Below, one piece after another: positions 8,000 to 15,278 of a stretch of 15,337 nucleotides of DNA. Positions within the stretch are counted from its first letter, which is position 1; every line of letters begins with the position of its first letter. The stretch is from CAIUVD01 sp044338255 (GTDB lineage Bacteria; Planctomycetota; UBA11346). The position numbers and the translations under genes are program-made. The notes beneath the pieces were generated by a model, which did no database searches, was not told where the DNA came from, and worked only from the letters and a program-made list of their open reading frames with translations. The stretch is taken from positions 1-15,337 of the forward strand of contig JBIILZ010000096.1 of the NCBI GenBank assembly GCA_044338255.1, given 5' to 3'.

Positions 8000-8905
8000 A
8001 TGATGCATCGACTCCTCACCCTCCACTGCCTGTCCCCGTTGCACTGCGGCACCGGCCAAGGCATCGCTGGCATTGATCTGCCGGTGCAACGCGAACGCCA
8101 CACCGGCTGGCCGGTGATCCCCGGATCGTCGATCAAGGGTGTGCTGCGCGATGCCGCCCGACAGGAGGTCGGCGGTGATGCGAACGCCGCCAACTGCGCG
8201 AAAGAAGTGATCGCCCTGTTTGGTCCGAAAGCCGAACAGACTGGAGAGCTTGGCCTGGGTGCCCTGTCCTTTGGCGATGGCGTGCTGGTGGCCTTTCCGG
8301 TGCGCTCACTATGCGGTGTGTTCGCTTGGCTGACCTGCCCGATGGCGTTGCAGCGCCTGGCCCGTGTGGCGGAGATGGCGGGATATGACACCAAGGGATT
8401 CGCCTGCGAAAAGCCTGGCGATGCAGGCATCCGCTGCGCGGTTGGCCTGGGTGTCGATGATGCTAAAACACAGGTAGTGATCGAAGACCAAGCGTTGAAT
8501 CGCATGGATCTGCCGAATGGGCTACTTGCCGCATTGAAGCCCTTGCTGCCTGTATCAGCCCACGACCTGCTCGACCATCATCTTGCCGTAGTTAGCGATG
8601 ATGTCTTCGCTTGGTTCGCCCGCCATGGCACCCAGGTCGAGGCCCGCATCGCCTTGGACGCAGCAACCAAGACCGTGGCCAAGGGCGCTCTTTTTTATCA
8701 AGAAACCGTCCCGCCCGAGAGTATCTTCATTAGTCTCATCAGCGCCGAGAATGCCCGGCATCCCTTGGTGAAAGATGCGCCCTTGGCCAAGGCCGGTGCG
8801 GCCCTCGACCACCTGAAGAACACCCTGTGCAAGAACCCTCGTCAGTTCGGCGGCGATGCCACCATTGGCAAGGGCCTGTGCGCCCTGGCCTTGAACGGGA
8901 AGTGA
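8000..8905 (+). CDS. cmr4: Type III-B backbone RNase Cmr4
   Basis: Cmr4 (301 residues) polymerises along the crRNA and cuts bound target RNA at 6-nt intervals. The N-terminus shows LSPLHCGTGQGIAGIDLPVQ, with Asp26 at the position of the catalytic Asp known from Pyrococcus furiosus Cmr4. Next comes the RAMP loop PVIPGSSIKGVLR (38-50), and near the C-terminus the Gly-rich GGDATIGKGL. The backbone nuclease therefore looks active. AGGA at 7989-7992 lies 7 bases before ATG 8000; ATG 8003 is an alternative start. This is the first cmr gene after cmr1 that is not overlapped by its upstream neighbour. Confidence 0.95.
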   Translation: MMHRLLTLHCLSPLHCGTGQGIAGIDLPVQRERHTGWPVIPGSSIKGVLRDAARQEVGGDANAANCAKEVIALFGPKAEQTGELGLGALSFGDGVLVAFPVRSLCGVFAWLTCPMALQRLARVAEMAGYDTKGFACEKPGDAGIRCAVGLGVDDAKTQVVIEDQALNRMDLPNGLLAALKPLLPVSAHDLLDHHLAVVSDDVFAWFARHGTQVEARIALDAATKTVAKGALFYQETVPPESIFISLISAENARHPLVKDAPLAKAGAALDHLKNTLCKNPRQFGGDATIGKGLCALALNGK

Positions 8906-8908
8906 ACC

Positions 8909-9277
8909 ATGGCTATTCAGACACTTGACCAGCAGGTTGCTGCCTTGGCCCATGGCTCGTTTGACCGACTCAAAACTACCGTGAAAAAAACTGAGTTACC
9001 CGGCTACATAAAAAAAACCGCCACCCGACTACGCGTCAGCGGCTTGGGTGTCACCGTGGCGTTCTGTCTGAAGGACAAAGAAGACCTGGCACCTATCGCC
9101 AAGGAACTCGCCACCATACTCGCCGCACTAAAGCTGCCCAAGATCAAAACTGGCGACGCGGAAAGCCTGCTCGTGGCCTACACCAGTTCCTCTGCCGCTG
9201 AAATCCGCCGCCTGCAAACCTATGCCGAACACGCTCTAGAATGGCTGGCCAAGTGGGCTGACACCTACAAGGCTTAA
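8909..9277 (+). CDS. cmr5: Type III-B small subunit Cmr5
   Basis: Cmr5 is the small helical subunit that lines the inner filament between Cas10 and Cmr1/Cmr6 and stabilises the crRNA-target duplex. The 122-residue, Lys- and Ala-rich helical protein begins with the typical TLDQQVAALAHGSF segment. It contains a central LPGYIKKTATRLRVSGLG and a C-terminal helix LQTYAEHALEWLAKWADTY, both in line with the family. Its position between cmr4 and cmr6 supports the call. It starts 3 bases after the cmr4 stop with GGGAAG just upstream. The 67 bp after it carry only a small AGCCC/GGGCT hairpin (9277-9290) and the cmr6 ribosome site. Confidence 0.92.
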   Translation: MAIQTLDQQVAALAHGSFDRLKTTVKKTELPGYIKKTATRLRVSGLGVTVAFCLKDKEDLAPIAKELATILAALKLPKIKTGDAESLLVAYTSSSAAEIRRLQTYAEHALEWLAKWADTYKA

Positions 9278-9344
9278 GCCCACGCGGGCTGCTGACTGAA
9301 CGAATTGAGCTTTTCTTTAACGCTCCCTGCAAGGATGTGCTGAC

Positions 9345-10664
9345 ATGACCTTTGATCGCTCTTCAAATCGAATCCCTGATCGTGGCTTTGGGACAAAAAC
9401 ACCGAGCCAGGATGTGCACCCCGCCAGCGTGGTTGGCCGCTCTGCATTGCTGGTGCCCAAAGAAACGGCTGCCGTGGCTGGCGCCGCTTTAAAAAATCCT
9501 GATTTACTGCATCCGGGCGTCATCCTTGATCGCCTTCCGGAGCGACAGCACCTGGTTGATCAGAAGAATCAAAAAATTCACCTCGATCGTGTCACCAAGG
9601 CCCGCCCCTGGACGACTGAGGAGTACGCGAAAATCCTCACTCACGTGGTCGGCGACAACTATGTCACGGTCACCGCACGCAGTCGCATCGCCTTGCATCT
9701 GTCACGGGCGGGTGGGTTGGAAAATGCCAATTGCTGTCTGCACCCGGTGTATGGCTTTGCGTATCTGCCGGGGTCCGGGCTGAAGGGTCTAGCCCACGCG
9801 TATGCTGCTCACCTATGGGGCAGTGGACTGGTGCCCATTGAGCAACGCGAGGCGTTCGCCAGTGAAGTCGAGGATCTATTCGGCTGGGCCCCCAACCGTG
9901 AACGTAATGGGGAGCCGACAGCCTACGATCCTCGTTCAGGTCGAGCCGAGGATCGCCGCGATGCCGATGGTGCTGTTATCGCCGCCCAGCGCGGCGGGGT
10001 GATTTTCCACGACGCGTTGGGAACCAATGCTGCGGGCCAACCACCAAACCTAGAGGTGGATGTTTGCACTCCGCATTATGGGCCATATTATCGAGGTGAA
10101 ACTCCTCATTATCGAGGTGAAACTCCTCCTGGCGACTGGCTTGATCCGGTGCCCGTGACATTCCTCACCATTGCTGCCGGAACCAAGTTTCGCATTCGGG
10201 TAACCAAGGCGCACAGCGGTGTTCCGGATGACTTGGTCGACGCCGCCAAGCGTCTATTGCTGGGCGGGCTGTATTGGCTGGGGGCCGGGGCCAAGACGGC
10301 GGCAGGGTATGGCGCGTTTGAAAGCGAGATGACTGAGCCAGACAGCGTCATAGCAAAACGAAAGCTAGATGACCAGGAACGCAAAGCCAAAGCGGCCGGC
10401 CAAGCGCTCGACAGCCTTTGGCCGACCGCAGCAAATCAGGCTTTGTGGGTGCCCAAAAACGCGGGCTCAGGTAAGGGCTATCGGCTATCTCGCAATACAG
10501 ACGGCTCGTGGGTCTACGAAGACGGCTGGGAATTCGGCAAGAACCCAGTGCCTGCCAGCAAAGACTGCATCTACCTTGCTGATCTGAATCCTACCATGCC
10601 CAAACGCGTCGGTAATCCACGCCTGCAAGGCGACATACGACCGCCCCCAGGGCGCCCAGGATGA
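9345..10664 (+). CDS. cmr6: Type III-B RAMP protein Cmr6, with C-terminal extension
   Basis: Cmr6 occupies the head end of the filament beside Cmr1. Family marks are YGFAYLPGSGLKGLAHAYA (about 136-154), GVIFHDALGTN, LEVDVCTPHYGPYY leading to DWLDPVPVTFL, and LYWLGAGAKTAAGYGAF ending at residue 325. Two things are odd. A perfect 21-bp tandem duplication (10087-10128) repeats HYRGETP inside the conserved H-Y-x-x-Y-Y loop. About 114 residues also follow the RAMP core, with a basic helical stretch and a Trp-rich part (GSWVYEDGWEFG), making the protein longer than a typical Cmr6. AAGGA at 9331-9335 supports the start. The stop overlaps the ATG of a short downstream ORF. Confidence 0.94.
   Translation: MTFDRSSNRIPDRGFGTKTPSQDVHPASVVGRSALLVPKETAAVAGAALKNPDLLHPGVILDRLPERQHLVDQKNQKIHLDRVTKARPWTTEEYAKILTHVVGDNYVTVTARSRIALHLSRAGGLENANCCLHPVYGFAYLPGSGLKGLAHAYAAHLWGSGLVPIEQREAFASEVEDLFGWAPNRERNGEPTAYDPRSGRAEDRRDADGAVIAAQRGGVIFHDALGTNAAGQPPNLEVDVCTPHYGPYYRGETPHYRGETPPGDWLDPVPVTFLTIAAGTKFRIRVTKAHSGVPDDLVDAAKRLLLGGLYWLGAGAKTAAGYGAFESEMTEPDSVIAKRKLDDQERKAKAAGQALDSLWPTAANQALWVPKNAGSGKGYRLSRNTDGSWVYEDGWEFGKNPVPASKDCIYLADLNPTMPKRVGNPRLQGDIRPPPGRPG
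10087..10128 (+). repeat. 21-bp perfect tandem duplication in cmr6
   Basis: Positions 10087-10107 and 10108-10128 are identical 21-mers. The duplication keeps frame and encodes YYRGETP followed by HYRGETP (residues 248-261). Identity at every base, including third codon positions, points to a recent slippage event. Confidence 0.97.
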
Positions 10665-10795
10665 CGCAGAAGGAGGGCCGGTGCGAGTCCTACGTCTGGG
10701 TGACAACGACCCTCGATGCCGGCTTGCGCCAGCGCTCCGTGTACGGTCACCTCATGCAGACCAGGGGTCCACAATGTGTACGCCGCATCCTTTGA
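10661..10795 (+). CDS. Short ORF coupled to cmr6, possible gene stump
   Basis: A 44-codon frame starts at ATG 10661, overlapping the cmr6 TGA exactly as ATGA, the same junction used elsewhere in this operon. Its first 32 or so residues (MTQKEGRCESYVWVTTTLDA, then GLRQRSVYGHLMQ) look like ordinary protein. The last 14 are read antisense through the end of vapC (from 10752) and are probably artefactual. I do not recognise the family. The simplest reading is that a gene once followed cmr6 and was cut when the toxin-antitoxin module arrived. It could also be a chance open frame. Confidence 0.35.
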   Translation: MTQKEGRCESYVWVTTTLDAGLRQRSVYGHLMQTRGPQCVRRIL

Positions 10796-11177
10796 AATCG
10801 GAGCTGTTGCGCGTGACGATGGTCAGGCCACGGACGAGGGCGGTGGCGGCGATTAAGCCATCGGCCAGGGGTAGAGGTTTGCCAACGTGTTGGCGGGGCG
10901 CATGTAATTCACCCCAGGCGCGGGCGATGGATTCGTCGATGCCTAAGCAACGGTCGCCAAAGGTGGCACGTTGGCGCCCGAGCCAGGCAACCAGTGAGCG
11001 CCTTCGTGCGCCTTCTTCCAGTAAGCTGATGCCCATCTGCAGTTCGCCCAAAACAATGACACTGGTCCATATGCGATCTGCTGGAGTTGCCTTGGCCCAG
11101 CGTTCGACGGAAATGGCCGGCCGTGGCTTGGCTGTTTCTGAAACCACACAGCTATCAACAAGAAAGCCCGTCACCAT
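10752..11177 (-). CDS. vapC: VapC-like PIN-domain toxin
   Basis: This 141-residue PIN-fold ribonuclease is typical of type II toxin-antitoxin toxins that cleave tRNA or rRNA. The acidic site is complete: Asp8 in FLVDSCVVSE, Glu45 in VLGELQMG, Asp106 in PLADGLIAATAL, and VTRNSSDF (Asn124, Asp127). Length and motif spacing are normal, so it should be active. Its ATG overlaps the TGA of the upstream antitoxin frame (ATGGTGA, 11177-11171), the usual co-translational arrangement. It runs against the surrounding CRISPR genes and separates the Cmr operon from the effector cassette, which suggests horizontal insertion. Its antitoxin partner is frameshifted. Confidence 0.9.
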   Translation of the reverse strand: MVTGFLVDSCVVSETAKPRPAISVERWAKATPADRIWTSVIVLGELQMGISLLEEGARRRSLVAWLGRQRATFGDRCLGIDESIARAWGELHAPRQHVGKPLPLADGLIAATALVRGLTIVTRNSSDFKGCGVHIVDPWSA

Positions 11178-11439
11178 GGCAATGATACCGGCAATTTCGC
11201 ATCAGCCCGACGTGGCGGCACAGCAGGTGGGCCACCCATGCCAGCCACCAAATCATCGCGTAGCACATCCCAGGCAGACAACGTGGTGGTTAACATCCCA
11301 TGCGTAATCGGCACGACCAACGCCACGGTTGGCCATGGCGCGTAATGGTTTGGGGGCCTTGCTGTTCAGCGGCATGGATCACCTCGCTCAACCGATTTTT
11401 GGCTTCTTGCAACTGCCAGATGGGGGCGTGCGTTGGCAT
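11171..11439 (-). pseudogene. Frameshifted Phd/YefM-type antitoxin
   Basis: Starting at ATG 11439, with GGAG 5 bases upstream on the minus strand, the first frame gives WQLQEAKNRLSEVIHAAEQQ then GPQTITRHGQP, the classic Phd/YefM N-terminal DNA-binding segment. It then turns into unlike sequence and stops at 11290 after 49 codons. Shifting frame by one base at about 11326 restores VALVVPITHGML and a tail of about 50 residues, whose TGA overlaps the vapC start. One base appears to be missing near the Pro codon at 11328-11326. The retained part could still bind operator DNA, but the toxin-neutralising C-terminus would be lost. A sequencing error is possible. Confidence 0.8.
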
Positions 11440-11492
11440 GGAATCTCCGCTCTCAATCTAGTTGAAATAGCCAGAATATAATAGGATCTCTC
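11440..11492. promoter_or_regulatory. Divergent intergenic region, probable promoters
   Basis: These 53 bp separate the minus-strand antitoxin from the plus-strand Nudix gene and are distinctly AT-rich for this window. A perfect TATAAT lies at 11477-11482 on the plus strand, with TATATT overlapping it on the minus strand. Neither has a good -35 box at the right distance, and the plus-strand TATAAT sits so close to ATG 11493 that the transcript would be almost leaderless. AGGA at 11483-11486 is the likely Nudix ribosome site. The location argues for promoter activity, but the exact elements are unsure. Confidence 0.35.
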
Positions 11493-12071
11493 ATGATACT
11501 TACCTTTCCGCGCTCGGCCTGCGCCGGGTTGCTGACTGCCAACATCGTTCCTTGGTCGGGTGAGCCGGCGATTACTCCGCACTGGCTCGATCGCTCCCAC
11601 GCTGAAACGGATCCGTCCTGGCTGCAAGTTATTCCGTATGCCGTGCTGATCGACCTCAACGATCGGCCGTGGGCGTATCGACGCACCGGCGGCGATACGC
11701 GCCTGCGAGAACGACGCTCAATTGGGGTTGGTGGACACATCGAGGAATGCGACCGGCGCAAGGGACTGCTGGCCACGATGCGGGAGGCACTGCTGCGCGA
11801 ACTAGCAGAAGAACTGGCGTGGTTTCCGCCGCTGATGTCCGCGACAGCGCCGCCGATAGCCTGGATCAATGAACAAGATTCGACGGTGGGTCGGGTGCAT
11901 CTTGGCCTGGTGATCGCCATCCCCTGGGGACGGCCCGAGTTGCCAGAGGCCCGACCCGGTGAAGGCTTGGAAGGACTCGACTTTGTGCCTGCGTCAGCCG
12001 TCACCGAGGCCCTCGGTTATGAACGTTGGAGCGTGCTCGCGGCCCAATCCCTAGCCATAGGAACTCCATGA
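11493..12071 (+). CDS. Nudix-family hydrolase, CRISPR-associated
   Basis: This 192-residue protein has a Nudix-type active site: GVGGHIEE (residues 78-85) and, after a longer than usual gap, RELAEEL (102-108) with the metal-binding Glu pair E106-E107. The gap between Gly81 and Arg102 is about six residues longer than the canonical G-x5-E-x7-R-E spacing, as in GGH-type Nudix relatives. Nudix enzymes cleave nucleoside diphosphates linked to another group. In known type III deaminase systems a Nudix partner hydrolyses ITP to IMP, which stops ATP being regenerated. Its ATGA overlap with cad1 strongly suggests that role here, though the substrate is inferred. AGGA lies 6 bases before the start. 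Confidence 0.87.
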   Translation: MILTFPRSACAGLLTANIVPWSGEPAITPHWLDRSHAETDPSWLQVIPYAVLIDLNDRPWAYRRTGGDTRLRERRSIGVGGHIEECDRRKGLLATMREALLRELAEELAWFPPLMSATAPPIAWINEQDSTVGRVHLGLVIAIPWGRPELPEARPGEGLEGLDFVPASAVTEALGYERWSVLAAQSLAIGTP

Positions 12072-14044
12072 GCGTTCTGCTGTGCACCCTGGGGACTTCG
12101 TGGGCCGTGATCCCCGAAGTCTATGCCCTGCTGATGCCCGAGGTCTGCCCATTGTACGCTGCACATCCAGGCCCAGCACAAGCTCTGCGTGAAAATTTGC
12201 AGCATCCACACATCGACGAAGTGTGGGTAGTCACCACGGTGGGGCGGCAGGATATCGGCACCTTAACCGCTTGGTGGGCGAAGATGGGTTCCCCGGGCCG
12301 TTTGCGCATCTGGGAAAGCAGCGCCGGAGATGCCGGAGCACAATCTGAAGTCGAATTAATCCGCGAACTGATTCTGCGTGCCAGCCTGCGGGCCGGGCCA
12401 TCAGCGGTGCTGTCGTTGACGGGTGGGCGAAAAACCATGTCGGCAGATCTGCAGCGCGCAGGGATGGCATTTGGCTGCGCGGCGATGCTGCATGTGCTGC
12501 CGCCTGAGCTGGCTCGTCCCGATCTCGATCGGTTGAATAAGGCAGATTTTGTCAGCCCTCTACCGCTGGATTTAGCTGCCGGAATCCAGCCTGTGCTGGT
12601 GGGGATTGGACACGCCAATGATCTGCTAGGCATTGATCTAGCCATCACCACCGAGCGTTTCCCATTGCCAGAGGAAGGCATCTGGACGGGTCCGGGAGAT
12701 AAGATCTGGCTGTGGAAAACTCTTGATGAACGCGAACGCGACGGCAGCCGTCTGCTGGCCAACTATCATAAGGACGTGGCCAAGGCTGAGGCTCACGAAA
12801 ACTGGCGCAGCCTCTACCGACTGCCGCCGGCCACCATCGCGCGATTACGCTCGACCAGGCTCACCGAGGCGCATCGCTTGTGGCTGGCGCGACTCCCCAA
12901 AGCCGAACTGCATTGTCACCTGGGCGGAATCCTTGATCTAGATGAGCAGATCGCAGTCGGCAAAGCCGTGTGGGCCGAGGTGCCTGATCACCAGCGCGAT
13001 CAGGCCCGTCAGCATGCACGTGCATGGATGGCCATGACCAACACGTCAGGGGGCGACCGCTGGACGTGCTCTGGCACCCAGCGTGCCCAGGTTGCCGCCG
13101 CTATCTTGGCCGAAACCGATCGCGCCGTTCTTGAGGAGGCGCTGTGGCCCGTCGCCACCGAACGCTTCGCCTTGAAGTCGACACACCCCTGGGGATTCAA
13201 GGCCTACGAACATCCCGGCTCTTTAGTCGGATCAGCCATCCTGCAAACGCCCGTCGCAACCTGGGCCACGGCGCGGGCGGTGCGCGCACGCTGTCGCCTA
13301 GATGGATTGACGTATCTTGAATTACGCTGCAGTCCGAAGAATTACCACGATGGATTTCTAGCCGAGTTGCATCAGGCGTTAGCCCACGAACACCGCACGG
13401 GTGATGCACTGATCCGAATCATTGTGATCGCTGACCGGCGCAAAGGAAAGTTGATCACGGAGGTGGTGTCTCTGGCTCTTAATGCCCGCCAACAACTTGG
13501 CGATTTCGTGGTCGGCATTGATCTCGCAGGCGATGAAAAAGAGGGTGATCCGCAAGTGCTTGCGCCACTCTTTCACCAAGCTTTCGAAGCTTGCCTACGT
13601 GTGACTATTCACGCCGGCGAAGGCGAAGCGGCTGCGAACATCTGGAAATCCGCATATCATCTCCACGCTGATCGCATTGGTCATGGCCTGACTCTGGCTG
13701 ATGCACCGGATCTCGCCGCCCGTTTCCGCGACCGCCGCATCTGCCTGGAATTGTGTCCCACCAGCAATCACGAGGTTGTTGGCTATGGCCAGCCTGGGTA
13801 CGCCAACTATCCACTGCGGCAACTCATGAATCTGGGCGTGCCGCTGACCCTGTGCACCGACAATCCCGGCATCTCGCGCACGACTCTAACGGACGAATAT
13901 GTGCGTGCTGGATTAACGCAGTGGGAAGCGCTGGCCATAATGAAACAGGGTTTCCTGCATTCCTTTTTGCCCGCGTCGGAACGCGAACGTCTCATTAAAG
14001 ACTGCGACCAACTCATCTTTAATCACATTTCGGAGAAATCGTAA
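12068..14044 (+). CDS. cad1: Cad1/CAAD: CARF-adenosine deaminase fusion effector
   Basis: This 658-residue protein has a CARF sensor at the N-terminus and an adenosine-deaminase domain at the C-terminus. The CARF half shows VLLCTLGTSWAV (3-14) and the ligand loop SLTGGRKTM (T118-M124). The deaminase half begins at LPKAELHCHLGG with zinc ligands H282 and H284, then VTIHAGEGE (zinc H515, catalytic E518), DRIGHG (H539), ELCPTSN, and LTLCTDNPGISRTTL (zinc D598). The residue after that Asp is Asn, where classical enzymes have a second Asp. Characterised relatives are switched on by cA4 or cA6 and convert ATP to ITP, causing growth arrest. I chose ATG 12068 because it overlaps the Nudix stop and begins the CARF strand. 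The stop shares one base with the csx1 start. Confidence 0.94.
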   Translation: MSVLLCTLGTSWAVIPEVYALLMPEVCPLYAAHPGPAQALRENLQHPHIDEVWVVTTVGRQDIGTLTAWWAKMGSPGRLRIWESSAGDAGAQSEVELIRELILRASLRAGPSAVLSLTGGRKTMSADLQRAGMAFGCAAMLHVLPPELARPDLDRLNKADFVSPLPLDLAAGIQPVLVGIGHANDLLGIDLAITTERFPLPEEGIWTGPGDKIWLWKTLDERERDGSRLLANYHKDVAKAEAHENWRSLYRLPPATIARLRSTRLTEAHRLWLARLPKAELHCHLGGILDLDEQIAVGKAVWAEVPDHQRDQARQHARAWMAMTNTSGGDRWTCSGTQRAQVAAAILAETDRAVLEEALWPVATERFALKSTHPWGFKAYEHPGSLVGSAILQTPVATWATARAVRARCRLDGLTYLELRCSPKNYHDGFLAELHQALAHEHRTGDALIRIIVIADRRKGKLITEVVSLALNARQQLGDFVVGIDLAGDEKEGDPQVLAPLFHQAFEACLRVTIHAGEGEAAANIWKSAYHLHADRIGHGLTLADAPDLAARFRDRRICLELCPTSNHEVVGYGQPGYANYPLRQLMNLGVPLTLCTDNPGISRTTLTDEYVRAGLTQWEALAIMKQGFLHSFLPASERERLIKDCDQLIFNHISEKS

Positions 14045-15237
14045 TGTCCACCCTCATCACGTTCATTGGTAAGGGTGAAGCTGCGGCGCAACCTGGTGCC
14101 GATCCCTATCAGAGAACTCGTTACCTTTTCACCGAGGGGAATGCTGAAATTTCTACTTTTTTTGGCGAGGCTTTAGCTAACCACCTCAAGCCGAAACACC
14201 TCATTTTTGTTGGCACCGCCACCAGCTCGTGGCGGGCCTTGGCACTTGACCTTGGCGCCGACCTCGACCTTGCCGCCAGCCTGGAGCGCACCGAGAAAGA
14301 CGGCATTGACACCGCACAATGCACCAGCTTGGAAGTGGTGCTTGGGCGGGCGCTGCAAGCCAGCGCGACGTGCGTCGTCATCGACGAAAAAAACCATCTC
14401 ACCACGATCGCCCAGCTCTATCGCCTGCTGCCAACCAAGGGCCCGGTGTATCTCGACCTGACCCACGGCTACCGCTTCATGCCGATGCTCGCATTGGCCG
14501 CGGTTCAGATGCACGATGGCTTTCATCCCGGCCGATTAGCCCAGACCCAACTCTGGTACGGCCGTCTCGATGAGCAGGCGGCACGTAGTGCACAAAAAGA
14601 ACGCTCGGGCCCACCGACAAGCGCAGGAGAAGGACAGCGGTTACTCGCACTTGAGCGTGCCCTCGCCCTGGCGAGCGGCGTTGCCGCATTCGTACGCAGT
14701 CTCGATCCCGAGCCACTCCTTACGGCCCTAGGCACCGTTCCAGTCCCGTTGCGCGCTGCGCTTGAACACCTTTCAGATGCCCTGCTCACGCACACCTTCA
14801 CTGATCTCGGAACTGCCCCGCAACAAATCATCTCACACCTGGGCCGATGGGATGGAGATCCTGACGGAATCCTTGCCGATGAAATCCGACTGGTTTTGGA
14901 GCCTATGGCGATCGGCTCTTTGGGACAGCGTCTGGTGGCTCTGGCGCGTTGGGCCAGCGAGCGTGGGCACCACGCCTTGGCCGCCATTGCCGCTTATGAA
15001 GGGCTTACCCGTCTGGCGACACGCGATGCCGAAGTGGCCAATGACGATGAGGCCAAGCTGGTAATACGGAGTTTTCTTGCCGGGAAATCTTCCGAGGTGG
15101 CAACTGTCTGCGATCGCCTACGCCGCGTACGTAACCGCGTCGCACATGGGAGTGAGACCACTAAAAAGGATAGCCTACCCGTGGCCCAGTCGGTGCGCGA
15201 AGCTCTCCCTGTGCTCGTGCGTCTCGCGAACGCGTGA
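14044..15237 (+). CDS. csx1: Csx1/Csx2-type CARF-HEPN ribonuclease
   Basis: This 397-residue cOA-activated RNase belongs to the TM1812 (Csx2) branch of Csx1 proteins. The N-terminal CARF domain shows LITFIGKGEA, then HLIFVGTATSSW, and YLDLTHGYRFMP (D138 to R144), the ligand-binding segment of this branch, followed by TQLWYGRLDE. The helical C-terminus ends with RRVRNRVAHGSE, a HEPN R-x4-H catalytic motif (R363, H368). When Cas10 makes cyclic oligoadenylate it should cut RNA non-specifically in the cytoplasm. Its ATG overlaps the cad1 TAA by one base, so both effectors are probably made together. Sequence length and motifs look intact. Confidence 0.9.
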   Translation: MSTLITFIGKGEAAAQPGADPYQRTRYLFTEGNAEISTFFGEALANHLKPKHLIFVGTATSSWRALALDLGADLDLAASLERTEKDGIDTAQCTSLEVVLGRALQASATCVVIDEKNHLTTIAQLYRLLPTKGPVYLDLTHGYRFMPMLALAAVQMHDGFHPGRLAQTQLWYGRLDEQAARSAQKERSGPPTSAGEGQRLLALERALALASGVAAFVRSLDPEPLLTALGTVPVPLRAALEHLSDALLTHTFTDLGTAPQQIISHLGRWDGDPDGILADEIRLVLEPMAIGSLGQRLVALARWASERGHHALAAIAAYEGLTRLATRDAEVANDDEAKLVIRSFLAGKSSEVATVCDRLRRVRNRVAHGSETTKKDSLPVAQSVREALPVLVRLANA

Positions 15238-15278
15238 CCCATGCATGGCCACACGCATCAATAACTTCACCCCAACCC

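Noticed and set aside
9277..9290. Small hairpin after cmr5 as a terminator
   Set aside because: It has a five-pair stem with no T-run, and cmr6 follows closely, so termination is unlikely.
10681..11307. Plus-strand frame of 208 codons opposite vapC
   Set aside because: It has no recognisable motifs and lies antisense to a well-supported toxin and antitoxin.
12026..12067. Longer start for cad1
   Set aside because: The extra 14 residues overlap the Nudix gene and are not part of the CARF fold.
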